Shown piece after piece: positions 26,758 to 35,548 of a DNA stretch of 64,000 bases (the stretch's first letter is position 1; the number at the start of each line of letters is the position of its first letter). Under the pieces are notes generated by a model. That model did not search any database and had not been told where the DNA came from. It worked only from the letters and a program-made list of their open reading frames with translations. Both the position numbers and the translations under genes were made by a program. The DNA is from Gluconobacter wancherniae NBRC 103581 (lineage in GTDB: Bacteria > Pseudomonadota > Alphaproteobacteria > Acetobacterales > Acetobacteraceae): NCBI RefSeq assembly GCF_007988885.1, contig NZ_BJUZ01000002.1:714535-778534 (forward strand), in the 5' to 3' direction.

Positions 26758-26924
26758 TGATCGTGTTTGTGAGTGCTTTGATATCAAGAGTCTTCTTGTA
26801 TGTATGAAGGGTATCCGCTAAGGACCCCACTTCGCGCACGCGTCCGGGCCTCTAGGTGGCATGCCCGGCCGTGCAGTGTTGCATCCTGGTATGTGACCAT
26901 TCGTTTACGGCGAGGGAGACCGAA

Positions 26925-27128
26925 ATGCCCAAGATGAAGACCAAGTCGTCTGTCAAGAAGCGGTTCAAGATTACCGCAACTGGCAAAGTGATGTGCGGAC
27001 CTGGCAACAAGCGCCATGGCCTTATCAATCGCCCCCAGAAGATGAAGCGCACCAACCGTGGTCCTCAGACCATGACGGATATGGATGCGAAGACAATCAA
27101 GCAGTGGGCGCCCTACGGGCTTTCGTAA
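26925..27128 (+). CDS. rpmI: 50S ribosomal protein L35
   Basis: This is the 67-residue basic protein of the large ribosomal subunit, with the typical '[12 protein letters not shown]' start and 'GKRHGLINR' core. The ATG at 26925 has GAGGGAGACC upstream; an in-frame upstream start at 26856 lacks family similarity. infC, often the gene before rpmI, is absent here. It lies 14 bases ahead of rplT and the two form the usual L35-L20 pair. Confidence 0.97.
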   Translation: MPKMKTKSSVKKRFKITATGKVMCGPGNKRHGLINRPQKMKRTNRGPQTMTDMDAKTIKQWAPYGLS

Positions 27129-27142
27129 GGAGATAAGGTACT

Positions 27143-27499
27143 ATGGCACGTGTTAAGCGGGGCGTAACGTCGCACGCCCGTCACAAGAAAGTTCTCGAAC
27201 TTGCCAAGGGTTACCGCGGCCGTTCTTCTACGAACTACCGTATTGCTCTGGAGCGCGTCGAAAAGGGTCTGCAGTATGCATACCGCGATCGTCGCAACAA
27301 GAAGCGTGATTTCCGCGCTCTCTGGATCCAGCGTATCAATGCAGCCGTTCGCGAGCATGGTCTGACCTACAGCAAGTTCATCTTTGCTCTGGACAAGGCT
27401 GGCATTGAGATCGACCGTAAGGTTCTCGCTGCTATTGCTTTTGATGATGCCGCCGCTTTCGGTGAAATCGTCAAGAAGGCCCAGGCTGCTATCGCCTAA
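27143..27499 (+). CDS. rplT: 50S ribosomal protein L20
   Basis: L20 is an early large-subunit assembly protein that binds 23S rRNA. The 118-residue sequence has the standard '[16 protein letters not shown]' N-terminus and '[11 protein letters not shown]' RNA-binding region. It is preceded by AAGGAGATAAGG, a strong ribosome site. L20 can repress its own operon in other bacteria; I see no obvious mimic in the short leader, so autoregulation here is only possible. A terminator-like hairpin separates it from pheS. Confidence 0.97.
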   Translation: MARVKRGVTSHARHKKVLELAKGYRGRSSTNYRIALERVEKGLQYAYRDRRNKKRDFRALWIQRINAAVREHGLTYSKFIFALDKAGIEIDRKVLAAIAFDDAAAFGEIVKKAQAAIA

Positions 27500-27535
27500 G
27501 GTTTTCCACCTGACCTCCTTGTGGGGCTGGTGACT

Positions 27536-27573
27536 GGCGGGTCGTCCTGTTATCAGGGCGGCCCGTTTTTTAT
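27536..27573 (+). terminator. Terminator or attenuator between rplT and pheS
   Basis: An imperfect stem (CGGGTCGTCCTG-TTAT-CAGGGCGGCCCG, with two G-T pairs) is followed by TTTTTTAT. It can end the rpmI-rplT transcript, or limit readthrough into pheST, since the pheS ATG lies only 24 bases later. Confidence 0.78.
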
Positions 27574-27596
27574 TTGTGCTGCAAGCGAGGGGCGGT

Positions 27597-28667
27597 ATGG
27601 CCGACGATCTCGACACGCTGAAGAATGATACTCTCGCCGCGCTGACTGCCGCGCAGGACCACGCGCAATGGGATGCTGTGCGCGTTGGAACGCTGGGCAA
27701 GTCCGGTGCTTTGACAGGGTTGCTCAAACAGCTCGGAAAGCTGGATCCACAGGAGCGCAAAGAGCGCGGGCAGGCGTTGAACCGTCTGCGCGATGAACTC
27801 AATGCCGCTGTTGAAGTTCGTGGACGCGAAATAGAAGAAAAGGCGCTTCAGGCGCGTCTTCAGTCCGAACGCGTTGATGTCACCATGCCGGCACCCGCAA
27901 TTTCCGTTGGCGCGATTCATCCGATCAGCCGTACGATCGAGGAAATGTCTGCCATTTTTGGTGCGATGGGTTTCAGCGTTGCTGAAGGCCCGGATATCGA
28001 GAGCCAGTGGCATAATTTCTCTGCTCTGAACACGCCCGAGCATCATCCTGCCCGCACTGAGCAGGACACGTTCTACCTCCCGCCCAAGCCCGGTCAGGCC
28101 GAACCACGTGTGCTGCGCACCCAGACATCGGGCGTTCAGGTGCGCACGATGCTTGGACAGGAACCTCCCATCCGCATTATCGCCCCTGGTCGCACATACC
28201 GCGCTGATCATGATGCGACGCATTCGCCGATGTTTCATCAGTGCGAAGGACTGGTGATTGATCGCGGAATTACGCTTGGCCATCTCAAGGGCTGCCTGAT
28301 CGAATTCCTACGGGTTTTCTTTGACAAGCCAGATCTTCCGGTGCGTTTCCGGGCTTCCTATTTTCCGTTCACGGAGCCTTCCATGGAAGTGGATATCGGT
28401 TGGTCGAAGACAACCGGCGAAATCGGCTCCGGCTCGGACTGGCTTGAGGTCCTGGGGTCTGGAATGGTGCATCCGCGCGTTCTGGCCAATTGTGGCCTCG
28501 ATCCTGCGGAGTGGCAGGGTTTTGCTTTTGGAATGGGCATAGAGCGCCTGGCCATGCTCAAGAATGGCATCCCGGATCTGCGTTCATTCTATGACAGCGA
28601 TCTGCGCTGGCTGCGACATTACGGATTTTCGGCTTTTTCACCGGCTACGCTGACGGAGGGCGTGTAA
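27597..28667 (+). CDS. pheS: Phenylalanine-tRNA ligase alpha subunit
   Basis: PheS is the catalytic subunit of the class II (PheS2PheT2) synthetase that charges tRNA-Phe. Class II motifs are visible: motif 2 around 'APGRTYRADHDATHSPMFHQ' and motif 3 around 'GFAFGMGIERLAML'. An N-terminal coiled coil binds tRNA. The ATG at 27597 follows GAGGGGCGGT; the reading frame opens seven codons earlier without support. pheT starts directly after the stop. At 356 residues it is normal length. Confidence 0.95.
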   Translation: MADDLDTLKNDTLAALTAAQDHAQWDAVRVGTLGKSGALTGLLKQLGKLDPQERKERGQALNRLRDELNAAVEVRGREIEEKALQARLQSERVDVTMPAPAISVGAIHPISRTIEEMSAIFGAMGFSVAEGPDIESQWHNFSALNTPEHHPARTEQDTFYLPPKPGQAEPRVLRTQTSGVQVRTMLGQEPPIRIIAPGRTYRADHDATHSPMFHQCEGLVIDRGITLGHLKGCLIEFLRVFFDKPDLPVRFRASYFPFTEPSMEVDIGWSKTTGEIGSGSDWLEVLGSGMVHPRVLANCGLDPAEWQGFAFGMGIERLAMLKNGIPDLRSFYDSDLRWLRHYGFSAFSPATLTEGV

Positions 28668-28668
28668 C

Positions 28669-31137
28669 ATGAAGTTCTCTCTTTCATGGTTGCGCGAACA
28701 TCTTGATTTTACAGCATCTGTTGAGGATATCTGCGCTCGCCTGAACGGCATTGGCCTTGAAGTTGAGGGTGTGGATGATCCGTCTGAGCGCGTCGTTGGT
28801 TTTCGCACTGCGAAAATTCTGGAGGCGCATCGGCACCCTGATGCGGATCGCCTTCAGGTTTGCCGTGTTGCTGGCGGGGCTGGCTCCGAGAATGTGCAGG
28901 TTGTGTGCGGGGCGCCTAATGCCCGTGCGGGTCTTCATGTTATCTTTGCCCCTCCAGGAACCTATGTTCCGGGCAGCGGTATCACGATCAAGGCAGGGCA
29001 GATCCGAGGGCAGGACAGCGGTGGCATGCTGTGTTCCCTGCGTGAGCTTGGGCTTGGAGAAGAAAGCGACGGTATTGCCGAGCTGCCAGATACGGCGCCG
29101 ATTGGAATTCCTTACGCACAGTTTGCGAAACTGGATGATCCGGTCGTGGAAATCTCGATCACCCCAAATCGCGGGGATGCGCTGAGCATTCGAGGAATTG
29201 CACGTGATCTCGCTGCTGCTGGAATGGGGCATCTGAAGCCGTGGCTGACAGAAGCGGTCGAAGGAGATTTTCCTTCCCCGCTCGCCTGGAAAACCGAGCA
29301 TCCCGGTTGCCCGTATATCGTCGGCCGTGTCATTCGCGGTGTGAAGAATGGTCCAAGCCCTGACTGGCTTCGGCGCAGGCTCGAATCCGTGGGGGTGAAG
29401 CCGATATCTGCTCTGGTCGATGTGACGAATTATCTCACATACGATCTTGGACGTCCGCTCCATGTCTTTGATGTTAAAAAGCTTAATGGCTCTACGCTGA
29501 CAGTCACGCAGGCCGCTCGTGAGACCTTTCGTGCGCTTGATGGCAAGGATTACGTCCTTGGTACGGACGATATGGTTATCGTCGATGACGCGGGTGTACA
29601 GTCGCTAGCCGGGCTTATTGGTGGTGAGGCCAGTGGCGTCGACGATGACACGACGGACGTGTTCGTGGAGTCCGCGCTATTTGATGCCGTTCGGATCGCT
29701 CTGACGGGCCGCCGCCTGGCAATTCACACCGATGCACGCCAACGCTTCGAGCGCGGCATTGATCCTGCTCTCGTGCTGAATGGCCTCGAAGCCGCCACGT
29801 CTATGATTCTTGATCTTTGCGGTGGGGAAGCCGGGGAAATCACGGAAGCCGGGAACCTGCCAGACTGGAAGCGCACGGCGACGCTGCGTTTTGAGAGACT
29901 TGAGACCCTTGGTGGTGTTTCCATGACACCCGACGATGCGGTGCTGTCGCTGGAACATCTGGGTTTTGCAGTGATTGAGCGCGACGAGGACCGTGCGGTA
30001 TTTGCTGTTCCGTCATGGCGCAATGACGTTGCTCGTGGCAACGCGCTTGCTCAGGCCGCTTCGCTTGATGAGGGTAGGGCCGCGGTTGCATCCAGGCATG
30101 TCGATCAGATCGAGGCTGAGTGCGATCTGATTGAAGAAGTCCTACGCCTTTACGGTCTGGACTCAGTGCCGCCGGTTTCGTTGCCGCTGTCCACGATGAT
30201 CTCTGCTCCGGCATTGTCGCCTTTGCAGAGCCGGAATGGCTTGCTGCGCCGCATCTGCGCTGCTCGTGGTCTTATGGAGACGGTTGGTTTCTCCTTCGTG
30301 GCGCATGAAGATGCATTGTTGTTTGGTGATGTGCCTGAAAGCCAGCGCCTGCTGAATCCGATTGCCACAGATCTCGATCAGCTTCGTCCCACACCACTGA
30401 TCAATCTCGCGCGTGCGTTGTCTCGCAATTTAGCGCGTGGGCTGGGTGTGAATGGTGATGGAGCATTGTTTGAGGTTGGACCGAGCTTCGATGCGACTGG
30501 TCAGCATCTACGTCTGGCAGGTCTGCGCGGAGGCCTGACGGCAAGAGAGCCCGGTCAGCCATCGCGTGAGCCAACATTATGGGACGCGAAGGCGGACCTA
30601 ATGGCTGCCATTCTGGCTCTTGGTGTTCCCGAAGCTTCCTTGTCCGTCACCGCTGATGCGCCCGGCTTCTATCATCCGGGGCGTTCCGGCCTTGTTCGGC
30701 AGGGACCAAAAGTTGCGTTAGGGAGCTTTGGTGAGCTTCATCCGGGGATCGTGAAGGCTCTTGGCCTGAACGGAACGGTTGTAGCCTTCGAAGTGTATCT
30801 CGATGCAGTGCCGCTTCCTAAAAACAAGCGTCGTACTGCGCCAGCGCTTTCTTCGCTCCAGCCGGTAAGACGCGATTTTGCGTTTCTTGCTGGACCGGAT
30901 GTTCAGGTGCAGGCCGTGCTGAAGGCTGCGCGTATGGCGGATCGGAACCTTATTCAGGACGTTCGCCTCTTTGACGTGTTTGAAGGAGCCAGCCTGCCTG
31001 AGGGGCATCGTTCGATCGGTATTGAGGTTGTCTTGCAGCCTCAGGATGAGAGTCTGACCGATGCTAGACTTGATGCTGTGTCAAAGGCGGTAGAAGCTGC
31101 AGTTCTGAAAGCAACTGGAGCTACGCTGCGTCGATGA
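28669..31137 (+). CDS. pheT: Phenylalanine-tRNA ligase beta subunit
   Basis: The 822-residue beta subunit holds an EMAP-like tRNA-binding domain ('AHRHPDADRLQVCRV', about 40-155), the B3/B4 editing domain that removes Tyr-tRNA-Phe, the B5 domain and a C-terminal anticodon-binding FDX-ACB domain ('LQPVRRDFAFLA' onward). A segment near residues 445-475 ('RGNALAQAASLDEGRAAVAS') looks like a short lineage-specific insertion. It directly follows pheS and overlaps lpxB by ATGA. No missing domain is apparent. Confidence 0.95.
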   Translation: MKFSLSWLREHLDFTASVEDICARLNGIGLEVEGVDDPSERVVGFRTAKILEAHRHPDADRLQVCRVAGGAGSENVQVVCGAPNARAGLHVIFAPPGTYVPGSGITIKAGQIRGQDSGGMLCSLRELGLGEESDGIAELPDTAPIGIPYAQFAKLDDPVVEISITPNRGDALSIRGIARDLAAAGMGHLKPWLTEAVEGDFPSPLAWKTEHPGCPYIVGRVIRGVKNGPSPDWLRRRLESVGVKPISALVDVTNYLTYDLGRPLHVFDVKKLNGSTLTVTQAARETFRALDGKDYVLGTDDMVIVDDAGVQSLAGLIGGEASGVDDDTTDVFVESALFDAVRIALTGRRLAIHTDARQRFERGIDPALVLNGLEAATSMILDLCGGEAGEITEAGNLPDWKRTATLRFERLETLGGVSMTPDDAVLSLEHLGFAVIERDEDRAVFAVPSWRNDVARGNALAQAASLDEGRAAVASRHVDQIEAECDLIEEVLRLYGLDSVPPVSLPLSTMISAPALSPLQSRNGLLRRICAARGLMETVGFSFVAHEDALLFGDVPESQRLLNPIATDLDQLRPTPLINLARALSRNLARGLGVNGDGALFEVGPSFDATGQHLRLAGLRGGLTAREPGQPSREPTLWDAKADLMAAILALGVPEASLSVTADAPGFYHPGRSGLVRQGPKVALGSFGELHPGIVKALGLNGTVVAFEVYLDAVPLPKNKRRTAPALSSLQPVRRDFAFLAGPDVQVQAVLKAARMADRNLIQDVRLFDVFEGASLPEGHRSIGIEVVLQPQDESLTDARLDAVSKAVEAAVLKATGATLRR

Positions 31138-32378
31138 CACCTCCACTGGAACCCGGATCAGCCGGGGCGCTTTTGACAGCGTCCCGTGCGGAAGAACTTT
31201 CCCGCCACCGGCATGGTCGTGTGATCTGGATTCTGGCCGGGGAGGCGAGCGGGGACGTTATTGGGGCCCGGCTTATGCAAGCCTTGCACGCCCGAGATCC
31301 TTCGCTTGTTTTTGCGGGAGTGGGTGGTGGACGTATGGAGGCACTTGGCCTTCGTAGTCTTTTCCCCATGAGTGACCTAGCGGTTATGGGGCTGGTAGAG
31401 GTTCTTCCTCGCATTCGTTTTCTGTCTCAGCGATTGCTGGAGGCGGTAAAGGATATTGAGCTTCGGCGCCCTGATCTGGTGCTGACGATCGATAGTCCAG
31501 GATTCACCCTGCGTCTGCTGAGGCGCATTGAATATATGGGGATTCGTAGGCTCCATTATGTGGCGCCTCAGGTCTGGGCGTGGCGTGAAAAGCGTGTTGC
31601 GGAATTTCCAGGTCTCTGGGACAGGCTGCTCTGCCTTTTGCCATTTGAGCCAGAGTGGTTTGCGCAACGGGGAATAGAGGCCCGATTCGTTGGACATCCG
31701 GTTTTACAGTCGGGTGTTCGCCAGGGGGATGCCCGTCGTTTTCGTCTGCGGCACAATATTCCCGAGAACGCACCTATCCTGATTTTGATGCCGGGTAGTC
31801 GACGTTCTGAAGTGCCACGACTGCTTCCCATTTTTCAGAAAATGGTCAAAATTCTGAGGGTGAGATTTCCGAATCTCTGCCCCGTTATTCCAATCGCACC
31901 AATCATCGCTCCGACAGTCAGGCATTTGATCCGCAAATGGCCTGATCAGCCCTATGTCGTGACGGATATTCACGACAAACATGACGCGTTTGCTGCTGCT
32001 CATTGCGCGCTTACAAAGTCGGGAACATCCACACTTGAGCTGGCTATGGGCGGTGTGCCCATGGCCGTGACTTACAGGGTGAACCCCGTCACGGCGGGTT
32101 TTGCGCGGCGGCTGATCAAGGTCCCTTATGTGGCAATGATCAATCTGCTGGCGGGCAGGGAGGTCGTTCCCGAGATGCTGCAGGAAAACTGCACACCACA
32201 GAAGTTGGCTGATGTGGTGACGCTTCTGCTGACCGATGCAGCTGCTGCTGAAAAGCAGCGCACTGCGTTTCAGCAGATACTGGAGACGCTTGCGCCGCCA
32301 GTGGGCACCCCGGCTGATGCCGCTGCGGCAGAAGTCTTTGACCTCCTTGCCAGCCCAGTAGCGCCACCCGCTTCCTGA
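31134..32378 (+). CDS. lpxB: Lipid-A-disaccharide synthase
   Basis: LpxB (GT19) joins UDP-2,3-diacylglucosamine and lipid X to make the lipid A disaccharide at the inner face of the inner membrane. The 414-residue protein shows 'AGEASGDVIGARLM', 'VLTIDSPGFTLR' (with the catalytic Asp), 'YVAPQVWAWREKR', 'FVGHPVL' and 'ALTKSGTSTLELA'. The start overlaps the pheT stop (ATGA). The N-terminal ~30 residues before 'RVIWILAGE' are an extension. The other lipid A genes are not in this window. Confidence 0.94.
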   Translation: MTPPLEPGSAGALLTASRAEELSRHRHGRVIWILAGEASGDVIGARLMQALHARDPSLVFAGVGGGRMEALGLRSLFPMSDLAVMGLVEVLPRIRFLSQRLLEAVKDIELRRPDLVLTIDSPGFTLRLLRRIEYMGIRRLHYVAPQVWAWREKRVAEFPGLWDRLLCLLPFEPEWFAQRGIEARFVGHPVLQSGVRQGDARRFRLRHNIPENAPILILMPGSRRSEVPRLLPIFQKMVKILRVRFPNLCPVIPIAPIIAPTVRHLIRKWPDQPYVVTDIHDKHDAFAAAHCALTKSGTSTLELAMGGVPMAVTYRVNPVTAGFARRLIKVPYVAMINLLAGREVVPEMLQENCTPQKLADVVTLLLTDAAAAEKQRTAFQQILETLAPPVGTPADAAAAEVFDLLASPVAPPAS

Positions 32379-32401
32379 GTGCAGGAATGGGTTTGTCTGG
32401 C

Positions 32402-33391
32402 TTAGCGCAGGAAGCCTACCAGACTTTCTGCCTCATTTACGATTGGATCGGCGACGCTTCGGGCACGCTCGGCGCCGGTACGCAGAACCGATAGAAGATG
32501 AGTCTCATCCTGAAGCAGGCGTGAAGTTTCTGTCGCGATGGGTGCAAGCTTTTGCACGAGTAACTCTGCGAGAGCGTTCTTGAATGGCCCGAAGCCCTGC
32601 CCTCCGAATTCGCTCAGGATGTCTGCAGGAGTACGCTCGGAGACGGCTGCGTAGATCGTCACCAGATTGCGGGCTTCCGGTCTCTCTGCAAGTCCTGCCA
32701 TTTCACTGGGCAGTGGTTCGGAATCTGTTTTTGCCCGGCGGATCTTGCCTGCAATTTCGTCAGCGGTGTCAGTCAGTACGATCCGGCTCTGGGCAGATGG
32801 GTCGGACTTCGACATTTTTTTCGTTCCATCGCGCAGGCTCATGACACGGGCTGCGGCTGGGGGAACAAGGGGTTCAATTTTCGGGAAGAATTCAACACCC
32901 ATGTCGTGATTGAATTTCTGAGCAATATCGTTGGCGAGTTCCAGGTGCTGAAGCTGGTCGTCGCCGACGGGCACGCGTGTTGCGTGAAATGCGAGAATGT
33001 CTGCAGCCATCAGGTTTGGGTAAACGTAGAGACCGGCAGAGTGATTTTCGCGGTTCTTGCCTGCCTTATCCTTGAACTGTGTCATGCGATTAAGCCAGCC
33101 AAGACGGGACACGCAGTTGAAGATCCAACCAAGGCGCGCATGAGCGCTTACAGCAGACTGGTTGTACAGTCGGGTAGGATCAATCCCGGCCGCCAGAAGG
33201 CAGGCAGCTGAGCCCAGCGTCTGTTCCCGGAGGGTCTGTGGTGACCAGGGCATGGTGAGTGAATGCATGTCCACCAGACAGAACAGGCAGTCATGATCTG
33301 CCTGAAGGGTGGCCCAGTTACGGATTGCACCAAGGTAGTTACCAAGGTGGGGGATGCCTGTCGGCTGGATGCCGGAAAATACGCGCTGCAT
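32402..33391 (-). CDS. trpS: Tryptophan-tRNA ligase
   Basis: This class I synthetase charges tRNA-Trp. The HIGH-like motif reads 'PHLGN' in '[16 protein letters not shown]', and the KMSKS loop is intact as 'KKMSKSDPS'. The ATG at 33391 (329 residues) is chosen because it begins at '[12 protein letters not shown]', the usual family start; an in-frame TTG at 33427 would add 12 proline-rich residues. It is the third gene after two cytochrome c genes on the same strand. It is convergent with lpxB, leaving 23 bases. Confidence 0.95.
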   Translation of the reverse strand: MQRVFSGIQPTGIPHLGNYLGAIRNWATLQADHDCLFCLVDMHSLTMPWSPQTLREQTLGSAACLLAAGIDPTRLYNQSAVSAHARLGWIFNCVSRLGWLNRMTQFKDKAGKNRENHSAGLYVYPNLMAADILAFHATRVPVGDDQLQHLELANDIAQKFNHDMGVEFFPKIEPLVPPAAARVMSLRDGTKKMSKSDPSAQSRIVLTDTADEIAGKIRRAKTDSEPLPSEMAGLAERPEARNLVTIYAAVSERTPADILSEFGGQGFGPFKNALAELLVQKLAPIATETSRLLQDETHLLSVLRTGAERARSVADPIVNEAESLVGFLR

Positions 33392-33431
33392 GGTTTCTGT
33401 CTTCAGGGCAGGAGGGGGCGGGGTCAAGGGG

Positions 33432-33881
33432 TCAGGGGAAGGGATGTTGTGCGTTGACCTTCATCCGCTCCCGGTAGGTGGCACTCGGATCACCTGACTG
33501 TGCGCGGGCAGCCGCGATATCGGCAGGAGATATCGTGGGAGCAGGCTTGGTATTTCCACGAGAGATCAGCCAGTTCAGGATATCTGAAATCTGTTGGTCA
33601 GTGAGCTGCGAACGGAACGGCGACATACTGAAATTATAATCATAGCCTTGCGTCCTGAAATGCCCTTCCAGACCATTGAGGAGCACATCCGCAAGATAGT
33701 GCCGACCTTCTGGCGTCTGGGCTATGATATCGAGCCTGCCTACCAGTGGAGGGACTTCGCCGGGCATACCGCTTCCGCTGTGATGACAAATGCCGCAGTG
33801 AGGGCCATACGCTGCCTGACCAGGCGGTTTTTTGCCACATGAGGCAAGAGCAAGAAGCACGAGGAAAGTTATACGTTTCAT
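33432..33881 (-). CDS. Lipoprotein cytochrome c (single haem)
   Basis: The 149-residue product has a lipoprotein signal with Cys at 'LALASC', then one CxxCH haem site ('HCGICHH') and a later Met-containing 'NFSMSPF' that can provide the axial ligand. It is closely similar in layout to the preceding gene: '[18 protein letters not shown]' and the C-terminal '[10 protein letters not shown]' have direct counterparts there. It overlaps that gene by ATGA. The role is probably electron transfer in the periplasm, but the redox partner is not shown by the sequence. Confidence 0.82.
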   Translation of the reverse strand: MKRITFLVLLALASCGKKPPGQAAYGPHCGICHHSGSGMPGEVPPLVGRLDIIAQTPEGRHYLADVLLNGLEGHFRTQGYDYNFSMSPFRSQLTDQQISDILNWLISRGNTKPAPTISPADIAAARAQSGDPSATYRERMKVNAQHPFP

Positions 33882-34420
33882 GGCAGGGGTGACTGCTGAT
33901 CCAGTTGTTGCCGCTCTAGGAGAACGTCATGTGGAGACAGGGGGTGGGCACGAGCTTCAGCGATGTCTGCGGCCTTGAAGGCAGGTGCGCCCGTGGGCAT
34001 TTCCTGGGCTGCGACAAACGTCAGGATACGGGCGATTTCGCTATCCGGCAGGCGTCCGAATGATGGCATGGAATTGTTATATGGTTCGCCGTTCGCGAGA
34101 ATGGGCCCGTTAAGTCCATATAAAAGGACATGGGTGATGTAGCGGTGTCCTTCCGGGGTCATGGCGATGCGTCCGACACGCCCAAAAATCGGGGCGATTT
34201 CAGACGCCTGACCGTGGCCACCATGATGGCAGATGCTACATTCGTTTGAATATTCGCGGGGTGCCTGTGCTCTGTTTTCCCAGGCGTGAGCCACCACAAA
34301 TCCGATCACCATCAGAATGGCGAGCAGCAAGGGCAGGCGAATGGCTGGGTCTATTCTTGGCACGGCTTCATAGTCGCACTTTAAAGCGATGATCAGCAAG
34401 CTCGGGCTTGGCAAATCCAT
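33878..34420 (-). CDS. Membrane-anchored cytochrome c (single haem)
   Basis: The 180-residue protein has an N-terminal helix (about 30-46, 'LLLAILMVIGFVVAHAW') that probably anchors it to the membrane, one CxxCH site ('ECSICHH') and a Met in 'NNSMPSFGRL' as likely axial ligand. It shares 'TPEGHRYITHVLLYGLNG' and a C-terminal 'AADIAEARAH' with the downstream lipoprotein cytochrome, so the pair is probably a tandem duplication. The first ~20 residues may be non-native; a GTG at residue 20 is a plausible alternative start. It is divergent from tdk. Confidence 0.8.
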   Translation of the reverse strand: MDLPSPSLLIIALKCDYEAVPRIDPAIRLPLLLAILMVIGFVVAHAWENRAQAPREYSNECSICHHGGHGQASEIAPIFGRVGRIAMTPEGHRYITHVLLYGLNGPILANGEPYNNSMPSFGRLPDSEIARILTFVAAQEMPTGAPAFKAADIAEARAHPLSPHDVLLERQQLDQQSPLP

Positions 34421-34458
34421 TCCAATAGGGCTGATAGCCCCAACGAAGAGGAGATGAC

Positions 34459-35001
34459 ATGGTTAGAGCCGGCCGCCTGACATTGTTTGTGGGTCCGATG
34501 TTTGCGGGAAAATCTGCACATCTGATTGCAGCCGCGTTGCCGCATGTGTCTTCACTTGCTTTGAAGCCTGCCTTTGACAAACGGGACGGTGCTGAACTTG
34601 TGAGTAGGGACGGTACGCATCTCCCGGCACGTTCAGTAGGGGAATGGCCTGACGATGCAGCAGGTTTCGCGCATATTGTTCTTGATGAGGCGCAGTTTAT
34701 GGTCGCCCCACATTATGAAGGCGATATCGTAAACCAGCTTTTGGCTGCGCGTCAGAAGGGCGCGATCGTTACGGTCGGGGGGCTGGATACGGATTACCGG
34801 CGCGTGCCGTTTGAAGTCATGACACGCCTTGCTGACGCTGCGGACGAAATCATTCATCTGCAGGCCCGGTGTCATGTTTGTGGATGTGGTGCACGATGGA
34901 CCGCGAAGATCCATGAAACCGGACATGTTCTGGAGACGGGGGACCAGGAACTTTATGAGGCCCGGTGTGATGAGCACTGGACCCTGCCTGTTTCTGAGTA
35001 A
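34459..35001 (+). CDS. tdk: Thymidine kinase
   Basis: This enzyme phosphorylates thymidine to dTMP in the nucleotide salvage pathway. The 180-residue type II kinase has P-loop 'GPMFAGKS', the Mg-binding 'VLDEAQFM' and a zinc-binding CxxC 'CHVCGC' with the partner Cys near 'EARCDEHW'. A GAGGAG Shine-Dalgarno sequence precedes the ATG. It is the only plus-strand gene between trpS and the phage remnant. A large hairpin overlaps its stop codon. Confidence 0.93.
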   Translation: MVRAGRLTLFVGPMFAGKSAHLIAAALPHVSSLALKPAFDKRDGAELVSRDGTHLPARSVGEWPDDAAGFAHIVLDEAQFMVAPHYEGDIVNQLLAARQKGAIVTVGGLDTDYRRVPFEVMTRLADAADEIIHLQARCHVCGCGARWTAKIHETGHVLETGDQELYEARCDEHWTLPVSE

Positions 35002-35012
35002 ACAGGCAGGGT
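34981..35012. terminator. Hairpin overlapping the tdk stop codon
   Basis: ACCCTGCCTGTTT-CTGAGT-AAACAGGCAGGGT is a perfect 13-bp inverted repeat covering the last codons and stop of tdk. It lies 16 bases from the end of the convergent FKBP gene and can act for both, though a long T-run is absent. Confidence 0.65.
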
Positions 35013-35027
35013 TAGCTGTGGTTTAGG

Positions 35028-35525
35028 TTACTGGCTTTCCGCTCCACCCACACCCAGTAGGCGGATCTTGAAAACCAGTGGACTATTGGAGGGGATGATG
35101 CCCATGGAGCGCTTTCCGTAACCGAGTTCGGGCGGAATGTAGAGCATCCATTCATCCCCGACATGCATCATCGGCAGCGCTTCCATCCAGCCCTGGATAA
35201 CGCCATCCAGAGGCATCTGCATGTATGCGCCTGCTCCGTGTTCGTCAGAGCTGTCGAAGATGCCTCCGTCAGGGAGGCGGCCTTCATAGATTACCATCAT
35301 GGTTGAGCCCTTGTGGGGGCTGTCACCATCTTTGGGGCCTGAATGAAGGATCTTGTAAGCCAGTCCATCCGGGAGGGTCTTGACCCCCGGCTCTGCCTTG
35401 ACCTTCGCCATGAACTGGGCGGGCGTAAGCTGGGGGGCTTCGTCCTCATGGCTGCCCGCGCATCCGGCAAGAGCCAGTGCGCTACAGAGGGTAAGAGCGG
35501 AGGTGAGACGGATCAGACTGGTCAT
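35028..35525 (-). CDS. FKBP-type peptidyl-prolyl isomerase lipoprotein
   Basis: This 165-residue protein catalyses cis-trans isomerisation of prolyl bonds, here as an exported lipoprotein (signal with Cys in 'LALAGC'). The FKBP core is visible from 'MMVIYEGRLPDGGIFDSS' through 'VIQGWMEAL' and 'YIPPELGYG' to the terminal 'VFKIRLLGV'. It probably helps fold proteins in the periplasm. It lies 23 bases upstream of the convergent-strand end of argG's neighbour; argG follows on the opposite end in the same direction but without overlap, so co-transcription is possible. Confidence 0.9.
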   Translation of the reverse strand: MTSLIRLTSALTLCSALALAGCAGSHEDEAPQLTPAQFMAKVKAEPGVKTLPDGLAYKILHSGPKDGDSPHKGSTMMVIYEGRLPDGGIFDSSDEHGAGAYMQMPLDGVIQGWMEALPMMHVGDEWMLYIPPELGYGKRSMGIIPSNSPLVFKIRLLGVGGAESQ

Positions 35526-35548
35526 GGTCCCTGCTGTCGCTGTTGAAC

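Noticed and set aside
26636..26924. Riboswitch or tRNA in the longest intergenic gap
   Set aside because: No tRNA-like fold or known riboswitch core was seen; only promoters and palindromes are evident.
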